Shown here piece after piece: positions 15,237 to 21,689 of a stretch of DNA of 22,139 nt (position 1 is its first letter; the number at the start of each line of letters is the position of its first letter). The stretch is taken from assembly GCA_018818855.1 (NCBI GenBank), contig JAHIRI010000026.1:1-22139 (forward strand), given 5' to 3'. Made by a program: the position numbers and the translations under genes. The notes under the pieces are model-generated. The model saw nothing but the letters and a program-made list of their open reading frames with translations, was not told where the DNA came from and searched no databases. The DNA is from Patescibacteria group bacterium. Its GTDB lineage: Bacteria > Patescibacteriota > Patescibacteriia > XYB2-FULL-38-15.

Positions 15237-15240
15237 CTAT

Positions 15241-17625
15241 ATGAATAAAGATAAAAAATTAATTCTTTGGTTTGATGAGGTAGATATTGGTGATGTTGGA
15301 TCGGTCGGGGGAAAGAACGCGTCGCTCGGCGAGATGTATCAAAATTTAAAGTCAAAAAGTATTCCTGTTCCCAAGGGTTTTGCTATAACTGCCTATGCTT
15401 TTAGGCAGTTTTTAAAATTTAATAATTTGGAAAAGAAAATTGAAGATTTGCTTTCTGCCGCCGGTTCAGGGAATATTAAAAATCTTCTTGCCGCTGGACG
15501 ACAAATAAGAAATTTAGTTATAAGAGGAAAAATTTCCCGTGCGCTTAATTTTGAAATTTTGCGTGCATATAAAAAATTAACCGGGCGGGGCAAGTTTGGG
15601 GTAGCTGTTCGTTCTTCCGCTACTGCTGAAGATTTACCCATAGCGTCGTTCGCCGGACAGCTCGAGAGTTTTTTAAATGTGAGAGAAAAAAATATTTTAG
15701 AAGTTGTTAAAAAATGTTTTGCTTCTCTTTATACCGATCGAGCCATAGCGTATTCTGCTGATCGAAAATTTAACCACGCAAAAATTTCCGTTTCTGTCGG
15801 TATTCAAAAAATGGTGCGTTCTGATTTAGCCTCTTCGGGTGTAATTTTTACTTTGGATACGGAATCTGGTTTTAAAGACGTGATTTTGGTGAGCGCCGGG
15901 CTTGGCCTCGGAGAAAATATTGTGAAGGGCAGAATTATCCCCGACCAATATTATATTTTTAAACCAACTCTACGGAGGGGTTTTAGTCCTCTCATCGGAA
16001 AAAATTTGGGTGCCAAGGAGATGAAACTTATTTATGGTAAAGATGGTACGCCTACCGTCAATTTAAAAACTAGCCGCCGGGAGAGGGGACAGTTTGCGCT
16101 CACTGATAATGAAGTTTTGGAGTTGGCTCGTTGGGCGGAGATTATTGAAAACCATTACAAAAAACCAATGGATATTGAGTGGGCAAAAGATGGAATAGAA
16201 AATAAGTTGTATATTGTTCAGGCGCGTCCAGAAACTATTCACGCACAAAAAAATGGTAAAATTTTGGAAGAATATAATTTAGAGAGAAAAAGCGACGTGC
16301 TTTTAACCGGTACGGCGATTGGCACAAAAATCGGCAAAGGTTGGGTAAAAATTTTAGAAAGTGTTAAGGAAATTGAGAAATTTAAGGATGGGGAAGTGCT
16401 TGTGACTAAAATGACTGATCCGGATTGGGTGCCGATTATGAAGAAGGCGAGCGCAATTATAACAGAATCCGGCGGCCGGACATGTCACGCCGCAATCGTT
16501 TCAAGAGAGATTGGGATTCCTTGCGTGGTTGGGGCCGCTCGCGCTCGGGAAGTTTTGAAAAACGGTCAAGGAGTAACAGTAAGTTGTGCCGAAGGAGAAG
16601 AGGGGAAAGTTTATCAGGGCCTTTTGCCTGTGAAAATTAAAAGAACTGATTTGGAAAAAATTAAACGTCCAAAAACAAAAATCATGATGAATGTGGGTGA
16701 ACCGGAACAGGCATTTGATTTTTCTTTTATTCCGAATGACGGAGTGGGTCTTGCCCGTGAAGAATTTATTATTTCCAATTACATTAAAATCCATCCATTG
16801 GCTTTATTAAAAAACAAAAGACTAAAAGTAAGAATTCAAAAACAGATTGAAAAATTAACTCCGGGATATAAAAATAAATCAAAGTTTTTTGTGGACAAGC
16901 TGGCTGAGGGGGTAGGGAGAATAGCTGCATCTTTTTATCCAAAACCAGTGATTGTCCGTTTTTCAGATTTTAAAACAAATGAATATGCCGGTCTCGTTGG
17001 CGGTGCGGAGTTTGAGCCGAACGAATCAAACCCAATGCTTGGCTGGAGAGGTGCTTCACGTTATTACGATAAAAATTATGAACGCGCTTTTTTGCTTGAA
17101 TGTGAGGCGATAAAAAAAGTTCGCAGGGATTTTGGCCTTGATAATATCATTGTGATGGTTCCTTTTTGCAGGACTGTTGCTGAGGGGCGGCGCGTGGTTT
17201 CAATGATTAGGGAGTCTGGGCTTGGAAAGTCGCAAAAATTAAAATCACTAAAAATTTATATGATGGTGGAAGTCCCGTCTAATGTAATTTTAGCTGATGA
17301 GTTTTCTAAAATTTTTGATGGATTCAGTATTGGTTCAAATGATTTGACCCAGCTTATTTTAGGAGTTGATCGCGATTCAGAGCTTGTCAGCCGTCTTTTT
17401 GATGAAAGAAATGAAGCAGTTAAAAGAGCTGTTCGTACAGTTATAAAAGTGGCGCATCAAAATAAAGTAAAAATCGGAATCTGTGGCCAGGCGCCGTCGG
17501 ATTTTCCAGATTTCGCGGAATTTTTAGTAAAAAATAAAATTGACAGTATTTCCCTAAATCCAGATTCAGTTTTAAAAACAACTTTAAGAGTTTTGGAGGC
17601 GGAAAAGAAATTAAAAAAGAAATAA
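15241..17625 (+). CDS. ppsA: Phosphoenolpyruvate synthase
   Basis: 794 residues from the ATG at 15241. The N-terminal ATP-binding domain starts VGGKNASLGEMYQNL and continues GVAVRSSATAEDLPIASFAGQLES. The swivelling phosphohistidine domain has GGRTCHAAIVSREIGIPCVVG with catalytic His near residue 416. The C-terminal PEP-binding TIM barrel has NDGVGLAREEFI, the SIGSNDLTQ block and GICGQAPSDFPDF. It converts pyruvate plus ATP to PEP, AMP and phosphate. A TTG at 15217 would extend the protein into the pyk coding end; the ATG matches the family N terminus better. It is the last gene of the pyk operon; no terminator is visible. Confidence 0.95.
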   Translation: MNKDKKLILWFDEVDIGDVGSVGGKNASLGEMYQNLKSKSIPVPKGFAITAYAFRQFLKFNNLEKKIEDLLSAAGSGNIKNLLAAGRQIRNLVIRGKISRALNFEILRAYKKLTGRGKFGVAVRSSATAEDLPIASFAGQLESFLNVREKNILEVVKKCFASLYTDRAIAYSADRKFNHAKISVSVGIQKMVRSDLASSGVIFTLDTESGFKDVILVSAGLGLGENIVKGRIIPDQYYIFKPTLRRGFSPLIGKNLGAKEMKLIYGKDGTPTVNLKTSRRERGQFALTDNEVLELARWAEIIENHYKKPMDIEWAKDGIENKLYIVQARPETIHAQKNGKILEEYNLERKSDVLLTGTAIGTKIGKGWVKILESVKEIEKFKDGEVLVTKMTDPDWVPIMKKASAIITESGGRTCHAAIVSREIGIPCVVGAARAREVLKNGQGVTVSCAEGEEGKVYQGLLPVKIKRTDLEKIKRPKTKIMMNVGEPEQAFDFSFIPNDGVGLAREEFIISNYIKIHPLALLKNKRLKVRIQKQIEKLTPGYKNKSKFFVDKLAEGVGRIAASFYPKPVIVRFSDFKTNEYAGLVGGAEFEPNESNPMLGWRGASRYYDKNYERAFLLECEAIKKVRRDFGLDNIIVMVPFCRTVAEGRRVVSMIRESGLGKSQKLKSLKIYMMVEVPSNVILADEFSKIFDGFSIGSNDLTQLILGVDRDSELVSRLFDERNEAVKRAVRTVIKVAHQNKVKIGICGQAPSDFPDFAEFLVKNKIDSISLNPDSVLKTTLRVLEAEKKLKKK

Positions 17626-17636
17626 GACGGCTGGGG

Positions 17637-17665
17637 TTGACAGTAATCGATTATTGAGATAAAAT
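17637..17665 (+). promoter_or_regulatory. Strong consensus promoter of the GC-rich cassette
   Basis: TTGACA (17637-17642), a 17-bp spacer and TAAAAT (17660-17665), starting 11 nt after the ppsA stop. It is among the best sigma-70 matches in the window. A start near 17672 gives a leader of about 80 nt before the ATG at 17753. Confidence 0.75.
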
Positions 17666-17714
17666 GAAAATCGGTTGCTGTTTTTGTTTTGGCTCATACC
17701 GAGGGATGGGTCAA

Positions 17715-17730
17715 GCGGCGAGGAAGCCGC
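17715..17730 (+). promoter_or_regulatory. Leader hairpin just before the Shine-Dalgarno
   Basis: GCGGC (17715-17719) and GCCGC (17726-17730) form a stem with a 6-nt loop, ending 4 nt before AAGGAG at 17735-17740. It leaves the Shine-Dalgarno exposed and might tune or protect the leader. Confidence 0.45.
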
Positions 17731-17752
17731 GAAGAAGGAGAAAGGGAAAAGA

Positions 17753-17968
17753 ATGGCAAAGACAGAAGGGTGGAAGTTGGTAGTGACGAACAAGGCCGGG
17801 AAGGTTTTGTTGGTACGCCGCAATCTTCCGAAGGAGGTAGCAATGCTCCGAGTGGAGCGCGCGATCGCGGTCGGCCACGAGGCCAAAGCGAGCCCGGAGC
17901 TTCGGCGCCGCACCCGGCAGAGGGGCTACGTCAACTCCCACCCCACCTCGAGGAGGAGGGCCGCCTAG
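17753..17968 (+). CDS. Small basic GC-rich orphan protein, unknown function
   Basis: 71 residues, rich in Arg and Lys (GWKLVVTNKAGKVLLVRRN at the start, an R-rich tail ending RRRAA). I recognise no family. The ATG is preceded by AAGGAG (17735-17740) and AGGG closer in, a purine leader unlike the A/T leaders elsewhere in the window. Third codon positions are mostly G or C, opposite to neighbours such as ppsA: bases 17881-17940 contain 43 G+C of 60, and 17521-17580 in ppsA contain 13. It has its own promoter and terminator. The reading in this frame is preferred over longer overlapping frames because of the Shine-Dalgarno; a structured RNA remains an alternative. Confidence 0.5.
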   Translation: MAKTEGWKLVVTNKAGKVLLVRRNLPKEVAMLRVERAIAVGHEAKASPELRRRTRQRGYVNSHPTSRRRAA

Positions 17969-17998
17969 CCAGAAGGCGGACGAGAACAAAACCAAACC

Positions 17999-18050
17999 GA
18001 CCCCGTTGCGAGAAGGGCGAATAGCTCACTTGCCGGGGTCTCTTTTTATT
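17999..18050 (+). terminator. Intrinsic terminator of the GC-rich cassette
   Basis: GACCCCG (17999-18005) pairs with CGGGGTC (18034-18040), with possible inner pairing around GCGAG and CTC. It is followed by TCTTTTTATT. The tail overlaps the start of repeat copy B. The shape resembles the terminator at 21621-21673. Confidence 0.85.
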
Positions 18051-18114
18051 ATCAAGCGAGCGAGAGAAATGAAATATCAATTTCATTTCCGAGCGAGCGT
18101 AGATAACACGAAGT
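18045..18114 (-). repeat. Interspersed repeat, family 1, copy B
   Basis: A 70-bp element in inverse orientation to 11688-11758. It carries GCGAGCGAGAG near one end, CCGAGCGAGCG near the other, and a palindromic centre (GAAATGAAA and TTTCATTTC). It directly abuts, and slightly overlaps, the terminator tail of the GC-rich cassette. Confidence 0.8.
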
Positions 18115-18127
18115 ATAGTAAAAAACA

Positions 18128-18156
18128 TTGACAGATTATTTTTTTATTGGTAAAGT
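18128..18156 (+). promoter_or_regulatory. Putative promoter for tRNA-Asp
   Basis: TTGACA (18128-18133), a 17-bp spacer and TAAAGT (18151-18156). The -35 is perfect and the -10 is weak; a nearby TATAAA (18159-18164) is at too long a spacing. It probably drives tRNA-Asp and the large downstream gene. Confidence 0.5.
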
Positions 18157-18201
18157 TATATAAATCAAGAATGCTTTATTTTTGATTTTTAACGTAAAGA
18201 T

Positions 18202-18280
18202 GGGTCCGTGGTGTAGTCCGGTCTAACACGTCTCCCTGTCACGGAGAAGATCGAGGGTTCAAATCCCTTCGGACCCGCCA
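18202..18280 (+). tRNA. tRNA-Asp(GTC), CCA encoded
   Basis: The acceptor GGGTCCG (18202-18208) pairs with CGGACCC (18270-18276), with discriminator G (18277) as expected for aspartate and an encoded CCA (18278-18280). The D stem is GTGT/ACAC. The anticodon stem TCTCC/GGAGA encloses CTGTCAC, giving anticodon GTC. The T arm is GAGGG-TTCAAAT-CCCTT. Unlike the Leu and Val genes in this window, the CCA is in the DNA. The next ORF starts 8 nt later. Confidence 0.95.
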
Positions 18281-18288
18281 TTAATTTT

Positions 18289-21000
18289 ATGAAAAAAGAC
18301 AGCCCAAACGGTGAGAAAAAAAGAGAACCCGGAGCGCTGGTTGATTTGGATTTGGAAAAGAGAAAATTACGCAGAGAAAAAGGGGCCGAACATACCGAGC
18401 GGCCGGAAGGTGAGGATTGGAAAGAACAGGTGAAAGAAGTGGGTCGTGGTTTAGAAAAACAGAAAAAAAGAGAGGAGACAAGAAAAAAGCGGGCCAAAGA
18501 GGCTGCGCTTTATTCAGATTTAAGAAGTCATTATAATACAGGCAACACGACGCAAGAAGACATTAAAAAATATTTAGATAGCTTTCCCTCCGAAGAGGAG
18601 CAAGGGGCATACAAAAAATTAGCTGAAGCAATAGAGTCCGGAGAAATCGAAGAAGAGGTTGGGGAACTCGGTGAGGAATCCCTACACTCACCTTCACTGG
18701 CAGAAGAGAAAAAAAGAGTAAAGCAAAGAAGATCTATTGAGCGAGAAAGAGAGGGGCGGATTGTCAAAGTTCCGGTTGAACGGATTCGACCGGGCGTTTT
18801 GGGGACAACTCCTCAAGCTGAGGGGGGGGTAGAATGGTCATCAGACGAATGGTATAGATCGCTTTTAAGACAATATGCAACAGGCCAGATTGACGAAGAT
18901 GATATTGAAAGATTTTTTGAGAGTTTTCCCGAGGAGGCGAAAAAAGCGCATGAAAAACTTTTAAGTGAAATAAAATTAGAAAAAAAACCAGAGAAAGAAG
19001 AAAAATTAAGCCGTGAAGAAGTTGAGGAAATGTTGATGCGCGGGCTTGGTGCGCGGGAAGAGTTGATTAAAGATATTCCGACCGAAGCAGGTAAAACGCT
19101 TTTTGAAGAAATGTTGGATGACCAGATAGAAATTTTTAAAGGGATGATGTTGGATACGGTGAGTCGCGCCGATTATGAGAAAAAAATTCAAGACCTCGGA
19201 GGCGATCGGGAAAAGGCGGAGCGAGAATTGATCGCCGAGGAAGCCAAGAAGTTTTTGGCGATGCGAGAATTGTTTACTCATGGTGTGACGGGTATTGATA
19301 AAGAAGGAAAGGTCATTTTAAAGAGATATTCCGATTTAGATGGGAAATGTGCTGTTGCACTTTTTAACAGAGGATTAGATCTTAAAAAAGCCGCCCAATA
19401 TCTTACTCCGGGAGAAATAAAACAAGGTCAAGCTACTGTTGATTCGGGAAATTTGGATGGCATGGCAACGGAATCCGTGGAAACGGTTGATCCCAAAACC
19501 GGGGAGAGGAAAAAAGAAATCTCCGCAGTTTTTGATCATCACGGACCGCGTTCAGATAGAGGAACGTCGGCTACTAAAAGTATTTACAAAGTTTTTTCCG
19601 AATTGGGATTATTGAAATTTGAAGATAAAAAAGATAGGGAAAATTATGAAAAAGTTGTAGATTGGGTGACGCAGTCGGATAATTTTAATTTCCCCAGATT
19701 GGCGGGTAAGGTTTCCGAGAAAGAAGCGGATTTATTGTCTCGGTGGATTTATAATAAACCAAAAGATAGATTGGATGAGTCCGAGGCGGGAAGACTGCGG
19801 GAGATGACGGTTTTTGAAACTTCTGATTTAAGAATGGTTGGATTTTTAAAATCTCGGGGAGTGACCCTTGATACTCTTTTGAATTTTGCCGACTCGGGAA
19901 AAGATATTTTAGATGTTTTGAACTACAAGGATTTCAGAAGGTTTGGATTAATTTATGATATTCATAAAAAGAAAAAACTAGTTGAAAAAGTTGACCATGC
20001 GGCGGAACGGCGCAAGATAATAGAAAAAACAATAGAAACTGTTCGTGAACTGGAGCGGGAAAAATGGGTTGTAGAGACTGAAGACGGAAAAAGATTTTTG
20101 GTTGATACACAAAATAAAATCGGCGGCGAAGGGCAGTGGGCCGCGGCGAGCCTTGGCTTTGACGGTGTAATTCGTTTTACGCCAGAAACTCATAATTTCT
20201 TTATTGCCTTAAACGACGGAACTTTTGATAAAAAAACTTTTGTCGGTCTGCCCCAGGGGAAATTGGTCCGCGGCAGTATTTTTATAAAATTGGCAGGAGG
20301 GGAAAAACTGACTGTTACTTTAGGTGATTTGATTGGGCGCGTGGCTCCGAAGTTTGATCCGGAAAAAGATTCTGCCTTGGATAAATTTTTAGAAATAGAG
20401 CCGAGAAGAATTCGGGCGATTGTTAGTCAATCGCCGGAAGGATGGTGGTGGACAAATGCGCTCGACGGAACAAAAGTTATTATTTTTGATAGAGACATAC
20501 CAAAAGGTTTTAAATCCGGGCAAGAGGCTTATGTCAGATTAGCTTCGTCAAGACCAGAAGAAGCTAGGGAAGAACAAAAAAGAGTATATGGAGTTGAACA
20601 ACTTTATGTCGGTCGCCTTGAATCTGATGAAATAGTTTTGCCAAAAAAAGTTGAGGTTAAAAAAGAGCCGGAGACAGAAGCGGCTGCGGAAAAGACAGCC
20701 AAGCCAGAAGTGAAAGTTGAAGCTCCTCCCGCGCCAAAACCGGAAGTTAAGCCCGAAGCGCCGATCGCGGAAAAGACAGCAGTGTTATCCGAGGGAGAAA
20801 GACAAGAAAGAGAAAAGAAGTATCAAGAAGCCGTGGCGGCCGAAGAAAAAATAATTTTCCAGGAATTTTTACAAAAATTGGCCAAGAGCTCGTTCTATGG
20901 AAAATGGAGCGTCGAACAAAGAGAAAAATTTGCCCGCGAGCAAATAAAGCCACGCGTAGAAAAGGCCAAAGAAGAATTAAAAAAAGAATACGGCTTATAA
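18289..21000 (+). CDS. Large DHH-phosphoesterase-like protein with repeats
   Basis: 903 residues. The N-terminal 240 are charged and low complexity, with two copies of a 40-residue unit at about 78-119 and 192-232 (pattern YxTGxxxxxDIxxxxxSFP). Residues 340-470 carry DHH-family-like motifs: YSDLDGKCAVALF (347-359), TVDSGNLDG (383-391) and AVFDHHGP (413-420) followed by GTSAT. The DHH superfamily comprises Mn-dependent phosphoesterases such as RecJ, NrnA and GdpP; the first motif here has SDLDG where HxDxDG is usual. A beta-rich region (590-780) and a Lys/Glu/Pro linker precede a helical C terminus. No signal peptide or membrane helix is seen. It lies 15 nt before a small partner gene. Confidence 0.6.
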   Translation: MKKDSPNGEKKREPGALVDLDLEKRKLRREKGAEHTERPEGEDWKEQVKEVGRGLEKQKKREETRKKRAKEAALYSDLRSHYNTGNTTQEDIKKYLDSFPSEEEQGAYKKLAEAIESGEIEEEVGELGEESLHSPSLAEEKKRVKQRRSIEREREGRIVKVPVERIRPGVLGTTPQAEGGVEWSSDEWYRSLLRQYATGQIDEDDIERFFESFPEEAKKAHEKLLSEIKLEKKPEKEEKLSREEVEEMLMRGLGAREELIKDIPTEAGKTLFEEMLDDQIEIFKGMMLDTVSRADYEKKIQDLGGDREKAERELIAEEAKKFLAMRELFTHGVTGIDKEGKVILKRYSDLDGKCAVALFNRGLDLKKAAQYLTPGEIKQGQATVDSGNLDGMATESVETVDPKTGERKKEISAVFDHHGPRSDRGTSATKSIYKVFSELGLLKFEDKKDRENYEKVVDWVTQSDNFNFPRLAGKVSEKEADLLSRWIYNKPKDRLDESEAGRLREMTVFETSDLRMVGFLKSRGVTLDTLLNFADSGKDILDVLNYKDFRRFGLIYDIHKKKKLVEKVDHAAERRKIIEKTIETVRELEREKWVVETEDGKRFLVDTQNKIGGEGQWAAASLGFDGVIRFTPETHNFFIALNDGTFDKKTFVGLPQGKLVRGSIFIKLAGGEKLTVTLGDLIGRVAPKFDPEKDSALDKFLEIEPRRIRAIVSQSPEGWWWTNALDGTKVIIFDRDIPKGFKSGQEAYVRLASSRPEEAREEQKRVYGVEQLYVGRLESDEIVLPKKVEVKKEPETEAAAEKTAKPEVKVEAPPAPKPEVKPEAPIAEKTAVLSEGERQEREKKYQEAVAAEEKIIFQEFLQKLAKSSFYGKWSVEQREKFAREQIKPRVEKAKEELKKEYGL

Positions 21001-21015
21001 TTTAGTAAAAATTTT

Positions 21016-21381
21016 ATGGCCGACCAAATTTTACAAACCGCGCAAACCGTTATTAGGGATCCGAATGTAAAAATATTTTTAGATCAAGTTTCGAGCCGCT
21101 TGGTGCGGGCCGTGGAAGAGAGATTGGCCGCGGCGGGAATTATGCCGGTTTCGGGGCAAGGGAGTAGCGCTCCGGTTTCAGTTTTAACTGATGAGCAAAA
21201 AGCAAAATTAGAATTAGTCAAATACCGTTTTAGTCGGGCAGAGAAAAATTTGAAAGAATATAATGGTCTTTTGAGTCGGTTTTTAGGATTTTTGAAAGGC
21301 GGGAACAGGGCCGCGGTGGAAGAGGAATTTGAAAAAGCAAAGAATGAATATGAGAAAGTAAAAAAAGAGTTGGGAGTTTGA
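21016..21381 (+). CDS. Small helical protein, unknown function
   Basis: 121 residues and mostly helical. The N-terminal segment is ILQTAQTVIRDPNVKIFLDQV and RLVRAVEERLAAAG. A Ser/Gly/Pro-rich linker (about 43-58) follows, then a probable coiled coil from TDEQKAKLELVKYRFSRAEKNL to the end (EEEFEKAKNEYEKVKKEL). I recognise no family. It is 15 nt after the 903-residue gene and shares its leader type (AAATTTTATG), so the two are probably one operon, ending at the terminator 23 nt downstream. A physical partnership with the large protein is inference. Confidence 0.7.
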   Translation: MADQILQTAQTVIRDPNVKIFLDQVSSRLVRAVEERLAAAGIMPVSGQGSSAPVSVLTDEQKAKLELVKYRFSRAEKNLKEYNGLLSRFLGFLKGGNRAAVEEEFEKAKNEYEKVKKELGV

Positions 21382-21403
21382 AAAAATTATAAAGTTAAAT
21401 TGT

Positions 21404-21431
21404 AAAACGGGCAACGCGCCCGTTTTGTATT
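21404..21431 (+). terminator. Intrinsic terminator after the 121-residue gene
   Basis: AAAACGGGC (21404-21412), loop AACGC, then GCCCGTTTT (21418-21426) and TGTATTT. The stem is 9 bp including A-T pairs that supply the T tract. It is suitable for termination on either strand. Confidence 0.85.
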
Positions 21432-21437
21432 TATTGA

Positions 21438-21562
21438 ACGGGGCAAAACCCCAGCACCAAAGTCCAAAGGCGCATTGGTGGTAGTTAATATTCTCTGCAC
21501 GGAAACGCCTGCGGCTCCCGTAGTGGTAGATTATAATTTGCACTGAGGCTTGGTGCGGGGTT
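21438..21562. ncRNA. Highly structured non-coding stretch
   Basis: Together with the repeat at 21561-21626 this fills the 308-bp gap between two convergent genes; I see no credible ORF in it. AACCCC (21447-21452) plus GCACCAA (21454-21460) pair with TTGGTGC (21550-21556) plus GGGGTT (21557-21562), a 13-bp stem with one bulge. GGGG (21440-21443) can alternatively pair with CCCC (21449-21452). Inside, an imperfect direct repeat GTGGTAG-n-TGCAC occurs at 21477-21499 and 21523-21543. It could be a small RNA, a mobile-element end or an inert palindrome; the RNA call is tentative and its strand is unknown. Confidence 0.35.
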
Positions 21563-21626
21563 ATTTGTTTGTAGATAAATTTTCTTCTCCGCCAGAGGCG
21601 GATTGAAAATTTAAACAAACAAATAA
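21561..21626. repeat. Hairpin repeat, family 2, copy 2, in a nested palindrome
   Basis: Three nested stems are visible. TTATTTGTTTGT (21561-21572) pairs with ACAAACAAATAA (21615-21626). AAATTTTC (21577-21584) pairs with GAAAATTT (21605-21612). TCCGCC (21588-21593) pairs with GGCGGA (21597-21602). That is 26 bp in all. The inner part, 21576-21613, shares its layout with 4833-4870. The outer arm overlaps the T tract of the minus-strand terminator. Confidence 0.75.
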
Positions 21627-21673
21627 AAAGAGGGCGGACAATGTTTGGTTCTTCACCTTACATCGTCCGCCCT
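21621..21673 (-). terminator. Intrinsic terminator of the minus-strand GC-rich gene
   Basis: Read on the minus strand, AGGGCGGACGATGT (21673-21660) pairs with ACATTGTCCGCCCT (21644-21631), 14 bp with one wobble. It is followed by CTTTTTATTT, and lies 17 nt after the stop of the minus-strand gene. Confidence 0.9.
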
Positions 21674-21689
21674 TGAACCTCCTCTGCTC

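Noticed and set aside
15217..15240. TTG start extending PpsA by eight residues into the end of pyk
   Set aside because: The ATG at 15241 fits the family N terminus and follows the pyk stop by 4 nt; the extension is coded over pyk.
17689..18024. Longer overlapping ORFs on both strands in the GC-rich cassette (for example 17689-18024 plus, 17711-17995 minus)
   Set aside because: They lack a plausible start and Shine-Dalgarno, and high GC creates open frames by chance. The plus-strand one runs into the terminator stem.
18189..18497. Minus-strand ORF over tRNA-Asp and the start of the large gene
   Set aside because: It is antisense to a tRNA and a well-supported coding region; its peptide is tRNA-derived.
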